A stretch of 64,000 nucleotides of DNA, taken from NCBI GenBank assembly GCA_023264815.1, contig JAHFUZ010000007.1, positions 62,001 through 126,000 of the forward strand. The letters are read 5' to 3'. How positions within the stretch are numbered: the first letter of the stretch is position 1; every line of letters starts with the position of its first letter. The translations under genes and the position numbers were made by a program. The notes beneath the pieces were generated by a model, which ran no database searches, was not told the DNA's origin, and saw nothing but the letters and a program-made list of their open reading frames with translations. Origin of the DNA: Arthrobacter sp. Its GTDB lineage: Bacteria > Actinomycetota > Actinomycetes > Actinomycetales > Micrococcaceae. Positions 18,640-27,778 of the stretch are shown here, one piece after another.

Positions 18640-20775
18640 GTGACCACAGAGAATTCAGAGAACTCACAGTCCCTCGAGGAGCGAATCCTCGGGGGACTTG
18701 ACGCCGAACAGCGGGAAGTCGCCAGCACGCTGAACGGGCCCCTGTGCGTCCTGGCCGGTGCCGGCACGGGCAAGACCCGCGCCATCACGCACCGGATTGC
18801 CTACGGGGTGCACTCGGGCGTCTACAGCCCCCAGCGGCTGCTCGCTGTAACGTTCACGGCCCGTGCCGCGGCGGAAATGCGGAGCAGGCTGCGGGACCTC
18901 GGCGTGGGCAACGTGCAGGCCCGCACGTTCCATGCCGCAGCGTTGAGGCAGCTGCAGTTCTTCTGGCCCCAGGCCGTCGGCGGCACACTTCCCAACCTGC
19001 TGGACCACAAGGCCCAGATGATCGCAGAGGCCTCGCGCCGGCTCCGGCTCAGCACGGACCGCGCCTCCATCCGGGACCTCGCCTCCGAAATTGAATGGGC
19101 CAAGGTGTCCATGCTGACCCCGGCCAACTACCTGGAGAACGCGCAGGGAAGGGGAACCCCGGGCGGGTTCGACCTCACCGCAGTCGCCAGGGTGTTCCAG
19201 TCCTACGAGGACGTCAAAACGGACCGCAACGTCATCGACTTCGAAGATGTCCTGCTGATTACCGTCGGCATCCTGCAGGAGGACCAGAAAGTCGCCGCCA
19301 CCGTCCGCGAGCAGTACAGGCACTTTGTGGTGGACGAGTACCAGGACGTCTCCCCGCTGCAGCAGCGCCTGCTGGAACTTTGGCTCGGCGGTCGGGATGA
19401 GCTGTGCGTGGTGGGCGATGCCAGCCAGACCATCTACTCGTTCACCGGCGCGTCGCCCAAGCACCTGCTGGGGTTCAAGGCGCAGTACCCTGACGCGAAC
19501 GTGGTGAAACTGATCCGGGATTACCGCTCCACACCACAGGTGGTCAAGCTGGCCAACGACCTCCTGGCCGCGCGGCGCCCGGGCGGCCCGGTTGCCGATT
19601 CTGCCTGGGCAACGCCGCTGCAACTGGTGGCTCAGCGCCCGGCCGGGCCGGTACCGCAGTTCACGGAGTGCTCGGATGACGAGGCCGAAGCAGCCACGGT
19701 GGCCGTCAAGATCCGGGAACTGCTCGACGCCGGCACCCCCGCCAGCGAGGTTGCTGTCCTCTTCCGCACCAACGGTCAGTCCGAAGCCTACGAGCAGGCC
19801 CTCGCGGCGGCCGGGATCGGGTACCAGCTTCGCGGCGGCGAGCGCTTCTTCGCCCGTAAGGAGGTGCGCGATGCCATCCTGCAGCTGCGGGCAGCCACCA
19901 GGGCGGTCGCCGAAACCTCGACGCCTGAGCCACTGGGCCAGCTGGTCCGCGATATCGTGGCGTCCCTTGGCTACACCGAGGCGCCGCCCCACAACGGCGG
20001 TGCCCTGCGGGAACGCTGGGAATCACTGGCCGCCCTGGTGGCGCTCGCAGACGAACTGGTCCAGGTCAGGGGAGAGCAGTTCAGCCTGGCGGACTTTGTC
20101 AACGAGCTCCAGGAACGGTCCCTGGCGCAGCACGCCCCCACCGTTCAGGGTGTGACGCTCGCATCCCTGCACGCCGCCAAAGGCCTGGAATGGGACGCTG
20201 TTTTCCTGGTGGGCCTGAGTGAAGGCCTGATGCCCATCTCCTTCGCGGACATTCCCGAAGCCGTGGACGAGGAACGCCGCCTGCTCTATGTGGGCATCAC
20301 CCGTGCCCGCGAACACCTCGCGTTGTCCTGGTCCACGGCACGGACGCCGGGCGGCCGGGCCAACCGAAAGCCGTCGCGGTTCCTCGACGGACTCCGCCCC
20401 AACTCGGTAGCCAGCTCCAGTGCCCGCGGCAAGGGACCTGCTCCGCGGCGTAAGGCTGCCGCCCCCGCCACGTGCAGGGTCTGCGGAAGCATGCTGGGCA
20501 CTGGCGCCGAGCGCAAGGTGGGGCGGTGCAACGATTGCCCGGCGACGTACGAGGAACAGACCTTTGACGCCCTCCGCCAGTGGCGGAAGGAGGCCGCCCT
20601 CGCCGCCGAGGTCCCCGCCTTCGTGGTGTTCACGGACGCTACGCTGACGGCCATCGCAGAGGCCAAGCCGTCGTCGCTGGAAGAACTTGCCACCCTGGCC
20701 GGCGTCGGCCCCACCAAGCTGGAACGCTACGGCGAAGACGTCCTGCGGGTTCTCGCCGAAAGCAGTGTCCTGTGA
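18640..20775 (+). CDS. uvrD2: ATP-dependent DNA helicase UvrD2
   Basis: A 711-residue superfamily 1A helicase. Walker A AGAGTGKTR, motif II HFVVDEYQDVSPLQQ, motif III VVGDASQTIYSFTGAS and motif VI RLLYVGITRAREHLALSWS are intact. It then carries the UvrD2 hallmarks: a tetracysteine motif C612-x2-C615-x14-C630-x2-C633 and a C-terminal HRDC domain (FVVFTDATLTAIAEAKP to KLERYGEDVLRVL). In mycobacteria the tetracysteine is required for unwinding and the HRDC domain is not. Starts at GTG 18640. Its stop overlaps the start of the metallopeptidase gene (GTGA). Confidence 0.95.
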   Translation: MTTENSENSQSLEERILGGLDAEQREVASTLNGPLCVLAGAGTGKTRAITHRIAYGVHSGVYSPQRLLAVTFTARAAAEMRSRLRDLGVGNVQARTFHAAALRQLQFFWPQAVGGTLPNLLDHKAQMIAEASRRLRLSTDRASIRDLASEIEWAKVSMLTPANYLENAQGRGTPGGFDLTAVARVFQSYEDVKTDRNVIDFEDVLLITVGILQEDQKVAATVREQYRHFVVDEYQDVSPLQQRLLELWLGGRDELCVVGDASQTIYSFTGASPKHLLGFKAQYPDANVVKLIRDYRSTPQVVKLANDLLAARRPGGPVADSAWATPLQLVAQRPAGPVPQFTECSDDEAEAATVAVKIRELLDAGTPASEVAVLFRTNGQSEAYEQALAAAGIGYQLRGGERFFARKEVRDAILQLRAATRAVAETSTPEPLGQLVRDIVASLGYTEAPPHNGGALRERWESLAALVALADELVQVRGEQFSLADFVNELQERSLAQHAPTVQGVTLASLHAAKGLEWDAVFLVGLSEGLMPISFADIPEAVDEERRLLYVGITRAREHLALSWSTARTPGGRANRKPSRFLDGLRPNSVASSSARGKGPAPRRKAAAPATCRVCGSMLGTGAERKVGRCNDCPATYEEQTFDALRQWRKEAALAAEVPAFVVFTDATLTAIAEAKPSSLEELATLAGVGPTKLERYGEDVLRVLAESSVL

Positions 20776-21392
20776 CGCCCGGCCGAGCCGGTGCCCGGCA
20801 GCCCCCGCTGACAACGGCCGGTGGCGCGCCCGTGGAGGTGCGGCGTTCCTCCCGCCGGACCAGGACCGTGGCCGCCTTCTGGGAAAACGGGACGGCGGTA
20901 GTGGCCATCCCGGCCCGTTTTACCGCGGCACAGGAGTCCGAATGGGTGCACAGAATGCTGGAGAAGCTGCACCGGCAGGGGGAGCGGCGTGCCCACAAGG
21001 GGCGCAAACAGCCGGCAACCGATGCCGCGCTGGCGTCGCACGCGGCAGCACTGTCAGCCCGGTACTTCGGTGGCCGGGCCGTCCCGACGTCGGTCCGCTG
21101 GGTCAGCAACCAGAACTCACGCTGGGGCTCCGCGACGCCGTCGGAAGGAACCATCAGGCTCTCCGACAAGCTCCGCCCCATGCCCCAGTGGGTCATCGAT
21201 TATGTGCTGCTGCATGAGCTCGCGCACCTGCTGGTGGCCGGGCATAACGCAGCTTTCTGGAAACTGCTTGAAGCCTATCCGGACACCATGCGCGCCAAAG
21301 CCTTCCTCGAGGGTGTCTCCTTCGCCACGTCCCGTGGCCTGGGCGCCGGCGCCGCCGGGTCTGCAGAGGGTGCAGGGTACGACGCCGACTAG
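20772..21392 (+). CDS. YgjP-like (DUF45) zinc metallopeptidase
   Basis: A 206-residue protein with VRWVSNQNSRWGSATPSEGTIRLSDKLRPMPQWVIDYVLLHELAHLL followed by HNAAFW, which is the M48-related YgjP/DUF45 pattern: HELAH provides two zinc His and the catalytic Glu, and the later His the third ligand. Substrates are unknown. The open frame extends upstream to 20580, but that part lies inside uvrD2; GTG 20772 overlaps the uvrD2 TGA by four bases and marks translational coupling. It converges on the DUF2342 gene, with a nine-base gap. Confidence 0.85.
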   Translation: MTPGRAGARQPPLTTAGGAPVEVRRSSRRTRTVAAFWENGTAVVAIPARFTAAQESEWVHRMLEKLHRQGERRAHKGRKQPATDAALASHAAALSARYFGGRAVPTSVRWVSNQNSRWGSATPSEGTIRLSDKLRPMPQWVIDYVLLHELAHLLVAGHNAAFWKLLEAYPDTMRAKAFLEGVSFATSRGLGAGAAGSAEGAGYDAD

Positions 21393-21401
21393 GCTCCCTG
21401 G

Positions 21402-22844
21402 CTAGTCTTTGGGCCGGTCCGCCCCGCCGTGGTCGGTATCGTCCGCAGAGTCACCGGCCCCGGAATCCCCAGCATCGCCGGAGCCGTCCTTCGGTGCCTC
21501 GTCGAAGCCGCCGCTCAGGAGTTTCTGCAGGGCGTCGTCCACTTCGCTGTCGCTGGCCTCGGCCAGCTTGCGGCGGCCGCCAAAGCCCTGGGGGTCATCG
21601 AGGTCCTCGGGGGTGGGCAGCAGGTCCGGATGCTGCCAGATGGCGTCGCGGCCGGCGATGCCGCGCTCTTCCTTCAGAACGGCCCACAGTGTGGCCGCCT
21701 CCCGCAGGCGCCGCGGGCGCAGCTCAAGTCCCACAAGGGAGGAGAAAGCGTGCTCCGCCGGGCCGCCGGTGGCGCGGCGGCGACGGACCGTTTCGCGGAG
21801 GGCAGCCGCATTCGGCAGCATCTTCTCCGTGGCGGAGGCGGTGAGTTCGTCCACCCAGCCTTCAACAAGGGCCAGGGCTGTCTCAAGCTTTTCGAGGGCC
21901 TGCTCCTGGGCCGGTGTCCGCTGCGGCATAAAGACGCCCTTGGACAGAGCCTCCTGGATGCCCTCGGGGTTGCTGGGATCGAGGTCCCGTGCCAGTTCCT
22001 CGATCCGGGACGTATCAATGTGGATGCCCCGGGCGTAGGCCTCAATGGCGCCCAGGAGGTGGCCGCGCAGCCAGGGCACCTGGACAAACAGGCGGGCGTG
22101 GGCCGCTTCGCGGACGGCAAGGAACAGCCGGATGTCGTTCTCCGGCAAGCTCAGGCCCTCGCCGAACGAGGCGACATTCGAGGGCAACAGGGCCATTTCG
22201 AGGTCGGCCAGGGGAACGCCGATGTCTGTGGAGCTGACCACCTCGGCGGAGAGAGCGCCGATGGCCTGCCCCAGCTGCATGCCGAAGATCGCCCCACCCA
22301 TGTTCTGGAGCATGGATGATGCCCCGCCCATCATGGACTTCATCTCTTCGGGCATCTGTTCGGTCATGGCGCTGGACAGGGCGTTGGCGATGCTGTTGGC
22401 AACCGGTTCAGTCAGCCGTTTCCAGGTCCCGAGCGTTGCTTCCACCCATTCGGCGCGGGACCACGCCCGGCCGATCAGGCCAGTGGCAGGCAGGTCGGTG
22501 ACCGGATCGAGCCAGAGTTCGGCCAGCCGGAGGGCTTCGTCCACGTCCCGGCTCTGCTTGGCCGTGACGGAGGGGTCGGCGCTGCTGGCCGCTACCCGCC
22601 TGGCGTTTTCGTGGGCGAGCTGCCAGTTGACGGGACCCTCCGAGGGCGCGCTCATCATGGCCTGTACCTGGGAGAACATCTGGGCGAGCAGGTTGGGGTC
22701 ATCCGGCAGGCCTGCGGCCTTCGCCAGCTCGGCGGGGTCGAAGTTCTCCATACCCTTGCCGCCCATCAGGTTCTGCAGCATCTCGGTCAACGGGTCCTTG
22801 GGCGTGTCATCGCCGTTGGACGGATTGAGTGGGTTGGAGGTCAT
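21402..22844 (-). CDS. DUF2342 zinc-dependent metalloprotease-like protein
   Basis: A 480-residue cytosolic protein. The N-terminus DPLTEMLQNLMGGKGMENFDPAELAKAAGLPDDPNLLAQMFSQVQAMM, the central IFGMQLGQAIGALSAEV and EAAHARLFVQVPWLRGHLLGAIEAYARGI, which contains the expected His, are family features. The C-terminus is acidic and low complexity (GDGAGDSGAGDSADDTDHGG). The M. tuberculosis counterpart in the same neighbourhood is Rv3195. Proteolysis has not been shown to my knowledge and is a family-name inference. It is divergent from the PDZ-Lon gene across 132 bases. Confidence 0.82.
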   Translation of the reverse strand: MTSNPLNPSNGDDTPKDPLTEMLQNLMGGKGMENFDPAELAKAAGLPDDPNLLAQMFSQVQAMMSAPSEGPVNWQLAHENARRVAASSADPSVTAKQSRDVDEALRLAELWLDPVTDLPATGLIGRAWSRAEWVEATLGTWKRLTEPVANSIANALSSAMTEQMPEEMKSMMGGASSMLQNMGGAIFGMQLGQAIGALSAEVVSSTDIGVPLADLEMALLPSNVASFGEGLSLPENDIRLFLAVREAAHARLFVQVPWLRGHLLGAIEAYARGIHIDTSRIEELARDLDPSNPEGIQEALSKGVFMPQRTPAQEQALEKLETALALVEGWVDELTASATEKMLPNAAALRETVRRRRATGGPAEHAFSSLVGLELRPRRLREAATLWAVLKEERGIAGRDAIWQHPDLLPTPEDLDDPQGFGGRRKLAEASDSEVDDALQKLLSGGFDEAPKDGSGDAGDSGAGDSADDTDHGGADRPKD

Positions 22845-22963
22845 GGTCCCGCCGATCGTCAGTTTGAGCGTTCAACTTCACGGTACCCCGGGCCGGGGCG
22901 GCTGTCTCCCGGAGGGGCGCGTCGTTCGCTGTAGGCAAAGAGCAGGCGGGCGGCGGCACCGCG

Positions 22964-22969
22964 TAGTGT
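22964..22969 (+). promoter_or_regulatory. Candidate -10 box, leaderless start of the PDZ-Lon gene
   Basis: TAGTGT seven bases before GTG 22977, with no Shine-Dalgarno between them. Confidence 0.38.
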
Positions 22970-22976
22970 TGGTTCA

Positions 22977-24164
22977 GTGACTACAACCCGTGGCGAACAC
23001 CCCAACGAGGACCACGCTCCAGAGCTCGACGCCGATGCAACAGTGAGTGCCGAACACCCCGAAGATCGGCCCGGAAGGGGTGCACCTCCGGGGCTGTTCG
23101 GTCTGCGCGGACCGGGGGACCGGCGGGTATCGGTCATGATGCTTTCCGGCATGTTGGCCTTGGGACTGGGGGTGGCAGCTGCCACTATCCCGGTGCCCTA
23201 CGTTGTGGAATCGGCGGGACCCACGTTCAACACGCTGGACCGGTCCGGTGAAAACCCGGTCATCAGCGTGACAGGGCACGAAATTTTTCCCGCACAGGGC
23301 AACCTGGATTTGACCACCGTCTATGTGGACGGAGGGCCGAACGGCCCGGTCAGTATCTTTGGTGCCTTTGGGGCCTGGCTGGGCGGCTCCAAGTCCGTGT
23401 ACCCGGAGGAACAGATCTACCCCACCGGTACCACCAAGGAGCAGGCCGAAGAACAAAGCTCCGTGGCCATGACCACCTCCCAAGAGAATGCCGTGGCCTC
23501 GGCACTGAAGGAGCTGGACATACCTTTCGGCCTGAAACTGGAGGCTGCGGGGCTTTCGGAGGCATCGCCGTCGGAAGGCAAGGTGGAAAACGGCGACATC
23601 CTCGAGACGATCAATGGCCGCCCCATCACGTCCCTCGCCGTGGTGCAGGAGGAACTGGCCGCGGGGCAGGGCGCACCGGCTGCGGTCGTGGTGCGGCGGG
23701 CGGGGGAGTCCGTCCCGCAGACCATTACCCCCAAGGACAACGGTGCCGGCCGCTACATCCTGGGGATCATGCTGAAGTACCAGTTCACGTTTCCCTTCGA
23801 CGTGAAGATTTCCCTTGACAAGGTGGGCGGCCCCAGCGCCGGACTGATGTTCTCACTCGGGATCATCGACACCATCACGCCGGGCGACCTGACAGGCGGC
23901 AAGCATGTTGCCGGTACGGGGACCATCAACCCGGACGGTGTGGTGGGCCCCATCGGCGGGATCCGCCAGAAGATGCAGGGCGCACGCGCAGGGGGAGCCA
24001 CGCTGTTCCTGGCTCCGGCCGACAACTGCGACGAGGTGGTGGGCCATATCCCCGAGGGGCTCCAGGTGGTCAAAGTCGAGAATCTCGACCAGGCGCGCTC
24101 CGCCGTCGAACAAGCCGGATCGGGCGGCGACATGTCAACTTTGCCGATCTGCACCAGCAACTAG
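22977..24164 (+). CDS. PDZ-domain Lon-type (S16) secreted/membrane protease
   Basis: A 395-residue protein with one N-terminal membrane segment (VSVMMLSGMLALGLGVAAATIP), then a PDZ domain (EAGLSEASPSEGKVENGDILETINGRPI) and a Lon proteolytic domain without the AAA+ part. The Ser-Lys dyad is S287 in GGPSAGLMF and K332 in GGIRQKMQGA, 45 residues apart as in Lon. It resembles the YlbL/Rv3194c family and acts outside the membrane. Its role, perhaps membrane-protein quality control, is inferred. It is followed by the UPF0182 gene, the Rv3194c-Rv3193c arrangement. Confidence 0.92.
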   Translation: MTTTRGEHPNEDHAPELDADATVSAEHPEDRPGRGAPPGLFGLRGPGDRRVSVMMLSGMLALGLGVAAATIPVPYVVESAGPTFNTLDRSGENPVISVTGHEIFPAQGNLDLTTVYVDGGPNGPVSIFGAFGAWLGGSKSVYPEEQIYPTGTTKEQAEEQSSVAMTTSQENAVASALKELDIPFGLKLEAAGLSEASPSEGKVENGDILETINGRPITSLAVVQEELAAGQGAPAAVVVRRAGESVPQTITPKDNGAGRYILGIMLKYQFTFPFDVKISLDKVGGPSAGLMFSLGIIDTITPGDLTGGKHVAGTGTINPDGVVGPIGGIRQKMQGARAGGATLFLAPADNCDEVVGHIPEGLQVVKVENLDQARSAVEQAGSGGDMSTLPICTSN

Positions 24165-24300
24165 ACTGAGCGCAGGAACTAAGCTTTACCGCCACTCGTG
24201 GCAGATATGACGGACGTTGCCACACGCTTGACCGGTGCCGGACGTCAACCGCACGCACGCTCTTAATGTAAATCTGACGATCAGCTATGAGGTACCGAGT

Positions 24301-27300
24301 TTGTCCCGTCCCACCAGCCCCATCCCGCCCGGAAGGCCCCCCTCACGACGCGGGGCCCTGACCCCCACCCTGGTAGTCGTTGCCCTCGCAGTGGTGGGCT
24401 TCATCTTCTTCGCCAATGTGTGGACTGATGTCCTGTGGTACCAGCAGCTCGGATACTTCGAAGTTTTCGTCACCGAGAACCTCTCGCGGATCCTGATCTT
24501 CCTCGCCGGGTTCGCCCTGATGTTCCTGGCCGTCTTTTTTGCCATCAGGACGGCCTACCACGCCAGGCCGGTCTACGCGCCGGACTCGGAGATGCGCGAC
24601 AACCTCAACCGGTACCAGGCCCAGCTTGAGCCGGTTCGCCGGGTGGTGATGGTGGGCCTGCCCATCCTGTTCGGCCTTTTTGCCGGCAGTGCGGCCGCCA
24701 GCCAGTGGCAGCGGGTACTGCTGTTTTTCAACCAGCAGCCTTTCAACAAAGAGGATCCGCTTTTCGGCCTGGACATCAGCTTCTATGTGATGACCCTGCC
24801 GTTCCTGGGCTTCATCACCGGCTTCCTGATCAGCGTAGTGGTCGTGGCCGGCATCGCAGGGATCCTCACGCACTACCTCTACGGCAGCATCCGGCTGATG
24901 GAACGCGGGGTGTTCACCAGCAGGGCCGCGCAGATCCACCTCGCTGTCACGGGCGCGACGTTCCTGGTCCTGCTGGGCGCCAATTTCTGGCTTGACCGCT
25001 ACGCCGCGCTGCAGAGCAACGGCGGACGCTGGGCCGGCGCGCTGTACACCGACGTGAACGCCGTGATCCCCACCAAGGCCATCCTCGCCGTCGCTGCCGT
25101 CCTGGTGGCCATCCTCTTCATCGTTGCCGCCATCATTGGCCGCTGGCGCCTGCCGGTCATCGGCACGGCCATGCTTATCATCACCTCGATCCTTGCCGGC
25201 GGCGTCTACCCGTGGGTCATCCAGCAGTTCCAGGTGCGCCCGTCCGAGCAGACGTATGAAAAGGACTTCATCCAGCGCAACATCGACATGACGCGCGCCG
25301 CCTACGGGCTGGATGAGATCCAGGTTGACCGCTACGACGCCACCAACACGGCCAATACCGGCGCGCTGGCCCCGGACGCCCAGACCACTGCCAATATCAG
25401 GCTCCTGGACCCCAACCTGGTCTCCGATGCTTTTTCGCAGCTGGAACAGTACCGCCCCTACTACCAGTTCCCGAAGTCCCTAAACGTTGACCGCTACGAG
25501 GTGGACGGCAAGATCCAGGACACCGTGATTGCGGTCCGCGAGCTCAACCCGGCGAACGTGGCCACCAACCAGCAGGGCTGGCTGAACCAGCACGTTGTGT
25601 ATACGCACGGGTACGGTGTGGTGGCTGCCAAGGGAAACAAGTTCACGGTTGACGGGAAACCTGAGTTCCTGCAGTCCGGCATTCCTTCAACGGGTGTCCT
25701 GGGCAATGACTCGACGTACCAGCCGCGGATCTACTTCGGCGAAAATTCCCCGGAGTATTCCATTGTGGGTGCGCCCGAGGGTGCCGCGCCGCGGGAACAG
25801 GACCGGCCGTCGGGCAAGGAAGGCGACAACGGAACCCAGTACACCTTTACGGGCAACGGCGGTCCGAATGTTGGCAGCTTCTTCAACAAGGTCCTCTACT
25901 CCATCAAGTTCCAGTCCTCGGACCTTCTCCTTTCCGACGGCGTCAACGAAAAATCCCAGATCCTGTATGACCGGACCCCGCGCGACCGCGTCGAGAAGGT
26001 GGCCCCGTACCTGACCGTGGACGGCAATCCCTACCCGGCCGTGGTTGACGGCCGCGTCAAATGGATCGTCGACGGGTACACCACCAGCCAGTACTACCCC
26101 TACTCACAGCAGGAGCAGCTCTCAGCCGCGACAGCTGATGCCCAAACCACGGCGGGACGGTCCGTGGCATTGCCGAACAGCTCCGTGAACTACATCCGGA
26201 ACTCCGTAAAAGCCACCGTCGATGCGTACGACGGTTCTGTGACCCTGTATGCCTGGGACGATCAGGATCCCGTCCTGAAGGCCTGGCAGAAGGTATTCCC
26301 CTCATCCCTGAAGCCATACTCGGAGATGTCCGGGGACGTCATGAGCCACGTCCGCTACCCGGAGGACCTGTTCAAGGTCCAGCGCGAACTCCTGGGCCGG
26401 TACCACGTGACCGATCCTGTGAGCTTCTACAAGAGCGACGAAGTGTGGAGCGTTCCGAACGATCCCACAGTGGACACGGAGGGCATCAAGCAGCCGCCGT
26501 TCTACATGTCGCTGCAGATGCCTGACCAGGACAAACCGGCTTTCCAGCTGACGTCCTCGTTCATTCCGCAGATCGTCAACAACACCGCCCGCAACGTCCT
26601 CTACGGGTTCCTGGCTGCTGACTCCGATGCGGGTAGCGAGAACGGGGTCAAAGCCGAGAGCTACGGCAAGCTGCGGCTCCTGCAGATTCCGCCGGAGACG
26701 CAGGTTCCTGGCCCGGGCCAGGCCCAGAACAAATTCAACTCCGACCCCACCGTGTCACAGGCCCTCAACCTCCTGCGCCAGGGTGCGTCGGAGGTGCTCA
26801 ACGGCAACTTGCTGACGCTGCCGGTGGGTGGCGGCATCCTGTATGTCCAGCCGGTCTACCTGAAGTCCACCGGCGAGACGTCCTACCCGACGCTGCAGCG
26901 TGTGCTGGTTGCCTTCGGCGACAAGGTGGGCTTTGCTCCAACGCTCGACGGCGCGCTGAAGCAACTCTTCGGTGGCGACTCCGGTGCTGCCGCGGGTGAC
27001 TCGGAGAACACCGGCCAGACGCCCGCCACGCCCGGGGAGACCCCGCCGGCCAGTGCGGGCGCCCAGGCGGACCTGAAGGCGGCTTTGGAAGCGGCGAACG
27101 CCGCCATCAAGGCGGGCCAGACGGCATTGGCCGCAGGCGATTTCGCCGCCTATGGGGAGGAGCAGAAGAAACTGGCTGCTGCCCTGCAGCGGGCTCTCGA
27201 CGCCGAGCTGAAGATTCCGGTGGCTGCCCCTGAGGCCACGCCGGCACCCGGAGCCACGCCTTCGGCAACCCCGTCGGCAACGCCTTCGCCGTCAGCAAGT

Positions 27301-27306
27301 AACTGA
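24301..27306 (+). CDS. UPF0182 family large membrane protein
   Basis: About 1001 residues. Seven hydrophobic segments occupy roughly the first 300 residues (for example [38 protein letters not shown]), then a large extracytoplasmic domain ([51 protein letters not shown]) and an Ala/Pro/Thr-rich tail ([15 protein letters not shown]). Function of the family is unknown. The frame is open from 24235, but TTG 24301 has GAGG at 24289-24292 with eight bases spacing and gives the family start SRPTSP, so I chose it. Confidence 0.9.
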   Translation: MSRPTSPIPPGRPPSRRGALTPTLVVVALAVVGFIFFANVWTDVLWYQQLGYFEVFVTENLSRILIFLAGFALMFLAVFFAIRTAYHARPVYAPDSEMRDNLNRYQAQLEPVRRVVMVGLPILFGLFAGSAAASQWQRVLLFFNQQPFNKEDPLFGLDISFYVMTLPFLGFITGFLISVVVVAGIAGILTHYLYGSIRLMERGVFTSRAAQIHLAVTGATFLVLLGANFWLDRYAALQSNGGRWAGALYTDVNAVIPTKAILAVAAVLVAILFIVAAIIGRWRLPVIGTAMLIITSILAGGVYPWVIQQFQVRPSEQTYEKDFIQRNIDMTRAAYGLDEIQVDRYDATNTANTGALAPDAQTTANIRLLDPNLVSDAFSQLEQYRPYYQFPKSLNVDRYEVDGKIQDTVIAVRELNPANVATNQQGWLNQHVVYTHGYGVVAAKGNKFTVDGKPEFLQSGIPSTGVLGNDSTYQPRIYFGENSPEYSIVGAPEGAAPREQDRPSGKEGDNGTQYTFTGNGGPNVGSFFNKVLYSIKFQSSDLLLSDGVNEKSQILYDRTPRDRVEKVAPYLTVDGNPYPAVVDGRVKWIVDGYTTSQYYPYSQQEQLSAATADAQTTAGRSVALPNSSVNYIRNSVKATVDAYDGSVTLYAWDDQDPVLKAWQKVFPSSLKPYSEMSGDVMSHVRYPEDLFKVQRELLGRYHVTDPVSFYKSDEVWSVPNDPTVDTEGIKQPPFYMSLQMPDQDKPAFQLTSSFIPQIVNNTARNVLYGFLAADSDAGSENGVKAESYGKLRLLQIPPETQVPGPGQAQNKFNSDPTVSQALNLLRQGASEVLNGNLLTLPVGGGILYVQPVYLKSTGETSYPTLQRVLVAFGDKVGFAPTLDGALKQLFGGDSGAAAGDSENTGQTPATPGETPPASAGAQADLKAALEAANAAIKAGQTALAAGDFAAYGEEQKKLAAALQRALDAELKIPVAAPEATPAPGATPSATPSATPSPSASN

Positions 27307-27343
27307 CGGCGGCCCAGCGAGACGCACATCACGCCACCAGGAT

Positions 27344-27372
27344 TTGGCCTCCCGTTCACCGGACGGTAGAGT
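27344..27372 (+). promoter_or_regulatory. Putative promoter of the first initiator tRNA gene
   Basis: TTGGCC (27344-27349), 17-base spacer, TAGAGT (27367-27372), with 11 bases between the -10 and the tRNA 5' end. The second tRNA has TAGTGT in exactly the same position. Confidence 0.45.
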
Positions 27373-27383
27373 TGATCTTGCGA

Positions 27384-27457
27384 CGCGGGGTGGAGCAGTT
27401 CGGTAGCTCGCTGGGCTCATAACCCAGAGGTCACAGGTTCAAATCCTGTCCCCGCAA
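27384..27457 (+). tRNA. Initiator tRNA-fMet (CAT), copy 1
   Basis: Cloverleaf of 74 bases without CCA, anticodon CAT at 27418-27420. Acceptor strand CGCGGGG pairs with CCCCGCA, leaving the C1-A72 mismatch that marks initiator tRNAs, and the anticodon stem has the three G-C pairs (CTGGG/CCCAG) recognised at the ribosomal P site. The 3' CCA is not encoded (CTG follows A73). Confidence 0.96.
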
Positions 27458-27463
27458 CTGGTG

Positions 27464-27505
27464 GAAAGTCCGGATCCTGGAAACAGGATCCGGACTTTCG
27501 TTTTT
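27464..27505 (+). terminator. Intrinsic terminator after tRNA copy 1
   Basis: GAAAGTCCGGATCCTG (27464-27479), loop GAAA, exact complement CAGGATCCGGACTTTC (27484-27499), then GTTTTT. A 16-bp stem with T tail. Confidence 0.93.
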
Positions 27506-27554
27506 AACCCCCTGCGCCGAATGTACGGTGGTAATTGTGTACTCCAAAGTAGGG

Positions 27555-27560
27555 TAGTGT
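27555..27560 (+). promoter_or_regulatory. Candidate -10 box of the second initiator tRNA gene
   Basis: TAGTGT, 11 bases before the tRNA 5' end as in copy 1. It lies after the first terminator, so copy 2 has its own promoter. No clear -35 at 17 bases (TTGTGT at 27535 is 14 bases away). Confidence 0.4.
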
Positions 27561-27571
27561 TGACCAAGCGA

Positions 27572-27645
27572 CGCGGGGTGGAGCAGTTCGGTAGCTCGCT
27601 GGGCTCATAACCCAGAGGTCACAGGTTCAAATCCTGTCCCCGCAA
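27572..27645 (+). tRNA. Initiator tRNA-fMet (CAT), copy 2
   Basis: Identical to copy 1 over all 74 bases, anticodon CAT at 27606-27608, with the same C1-A72 mismatch and G-C triplet in the anticodon stem. Unlike copy 1, CCA is encoded directly after A73 (27646-27648). Confidence 0.96.
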
Positions 27646-27653
27646 CCATGTGA

Positions 27654-27693
27654 AAGACCCCGACCAGCCTTGTGCCGGCCGGGGTCTTCTTTT
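27654..27693 (+). terminator. Intrinsic terminator after tRNA copy 2
   Basis: AAGACCCCG (27654-27662) pairs with CGGGGTCTT (27680-27688), with partial inner pairing, followed by CTTTTT. Confidence 0.88.
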
Positions 27694-27778
27694 TGCCCGA
27701 TTACTATTGGTTCCTAGTATTCTCGTTCGCAGAGCCATTTGAGCGCTGGTCATTCATTCTCGAGAGGAATGTTGTTCG

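Noticed and set aside
20772..21392. SprT-type protease or M48 heat-shock protease HtpX for the HELAH protein
   Set aside because: No membrane helices, and the NSRWGS and HNAAFW blocks match the YgjP/DUF45 pattern instead.
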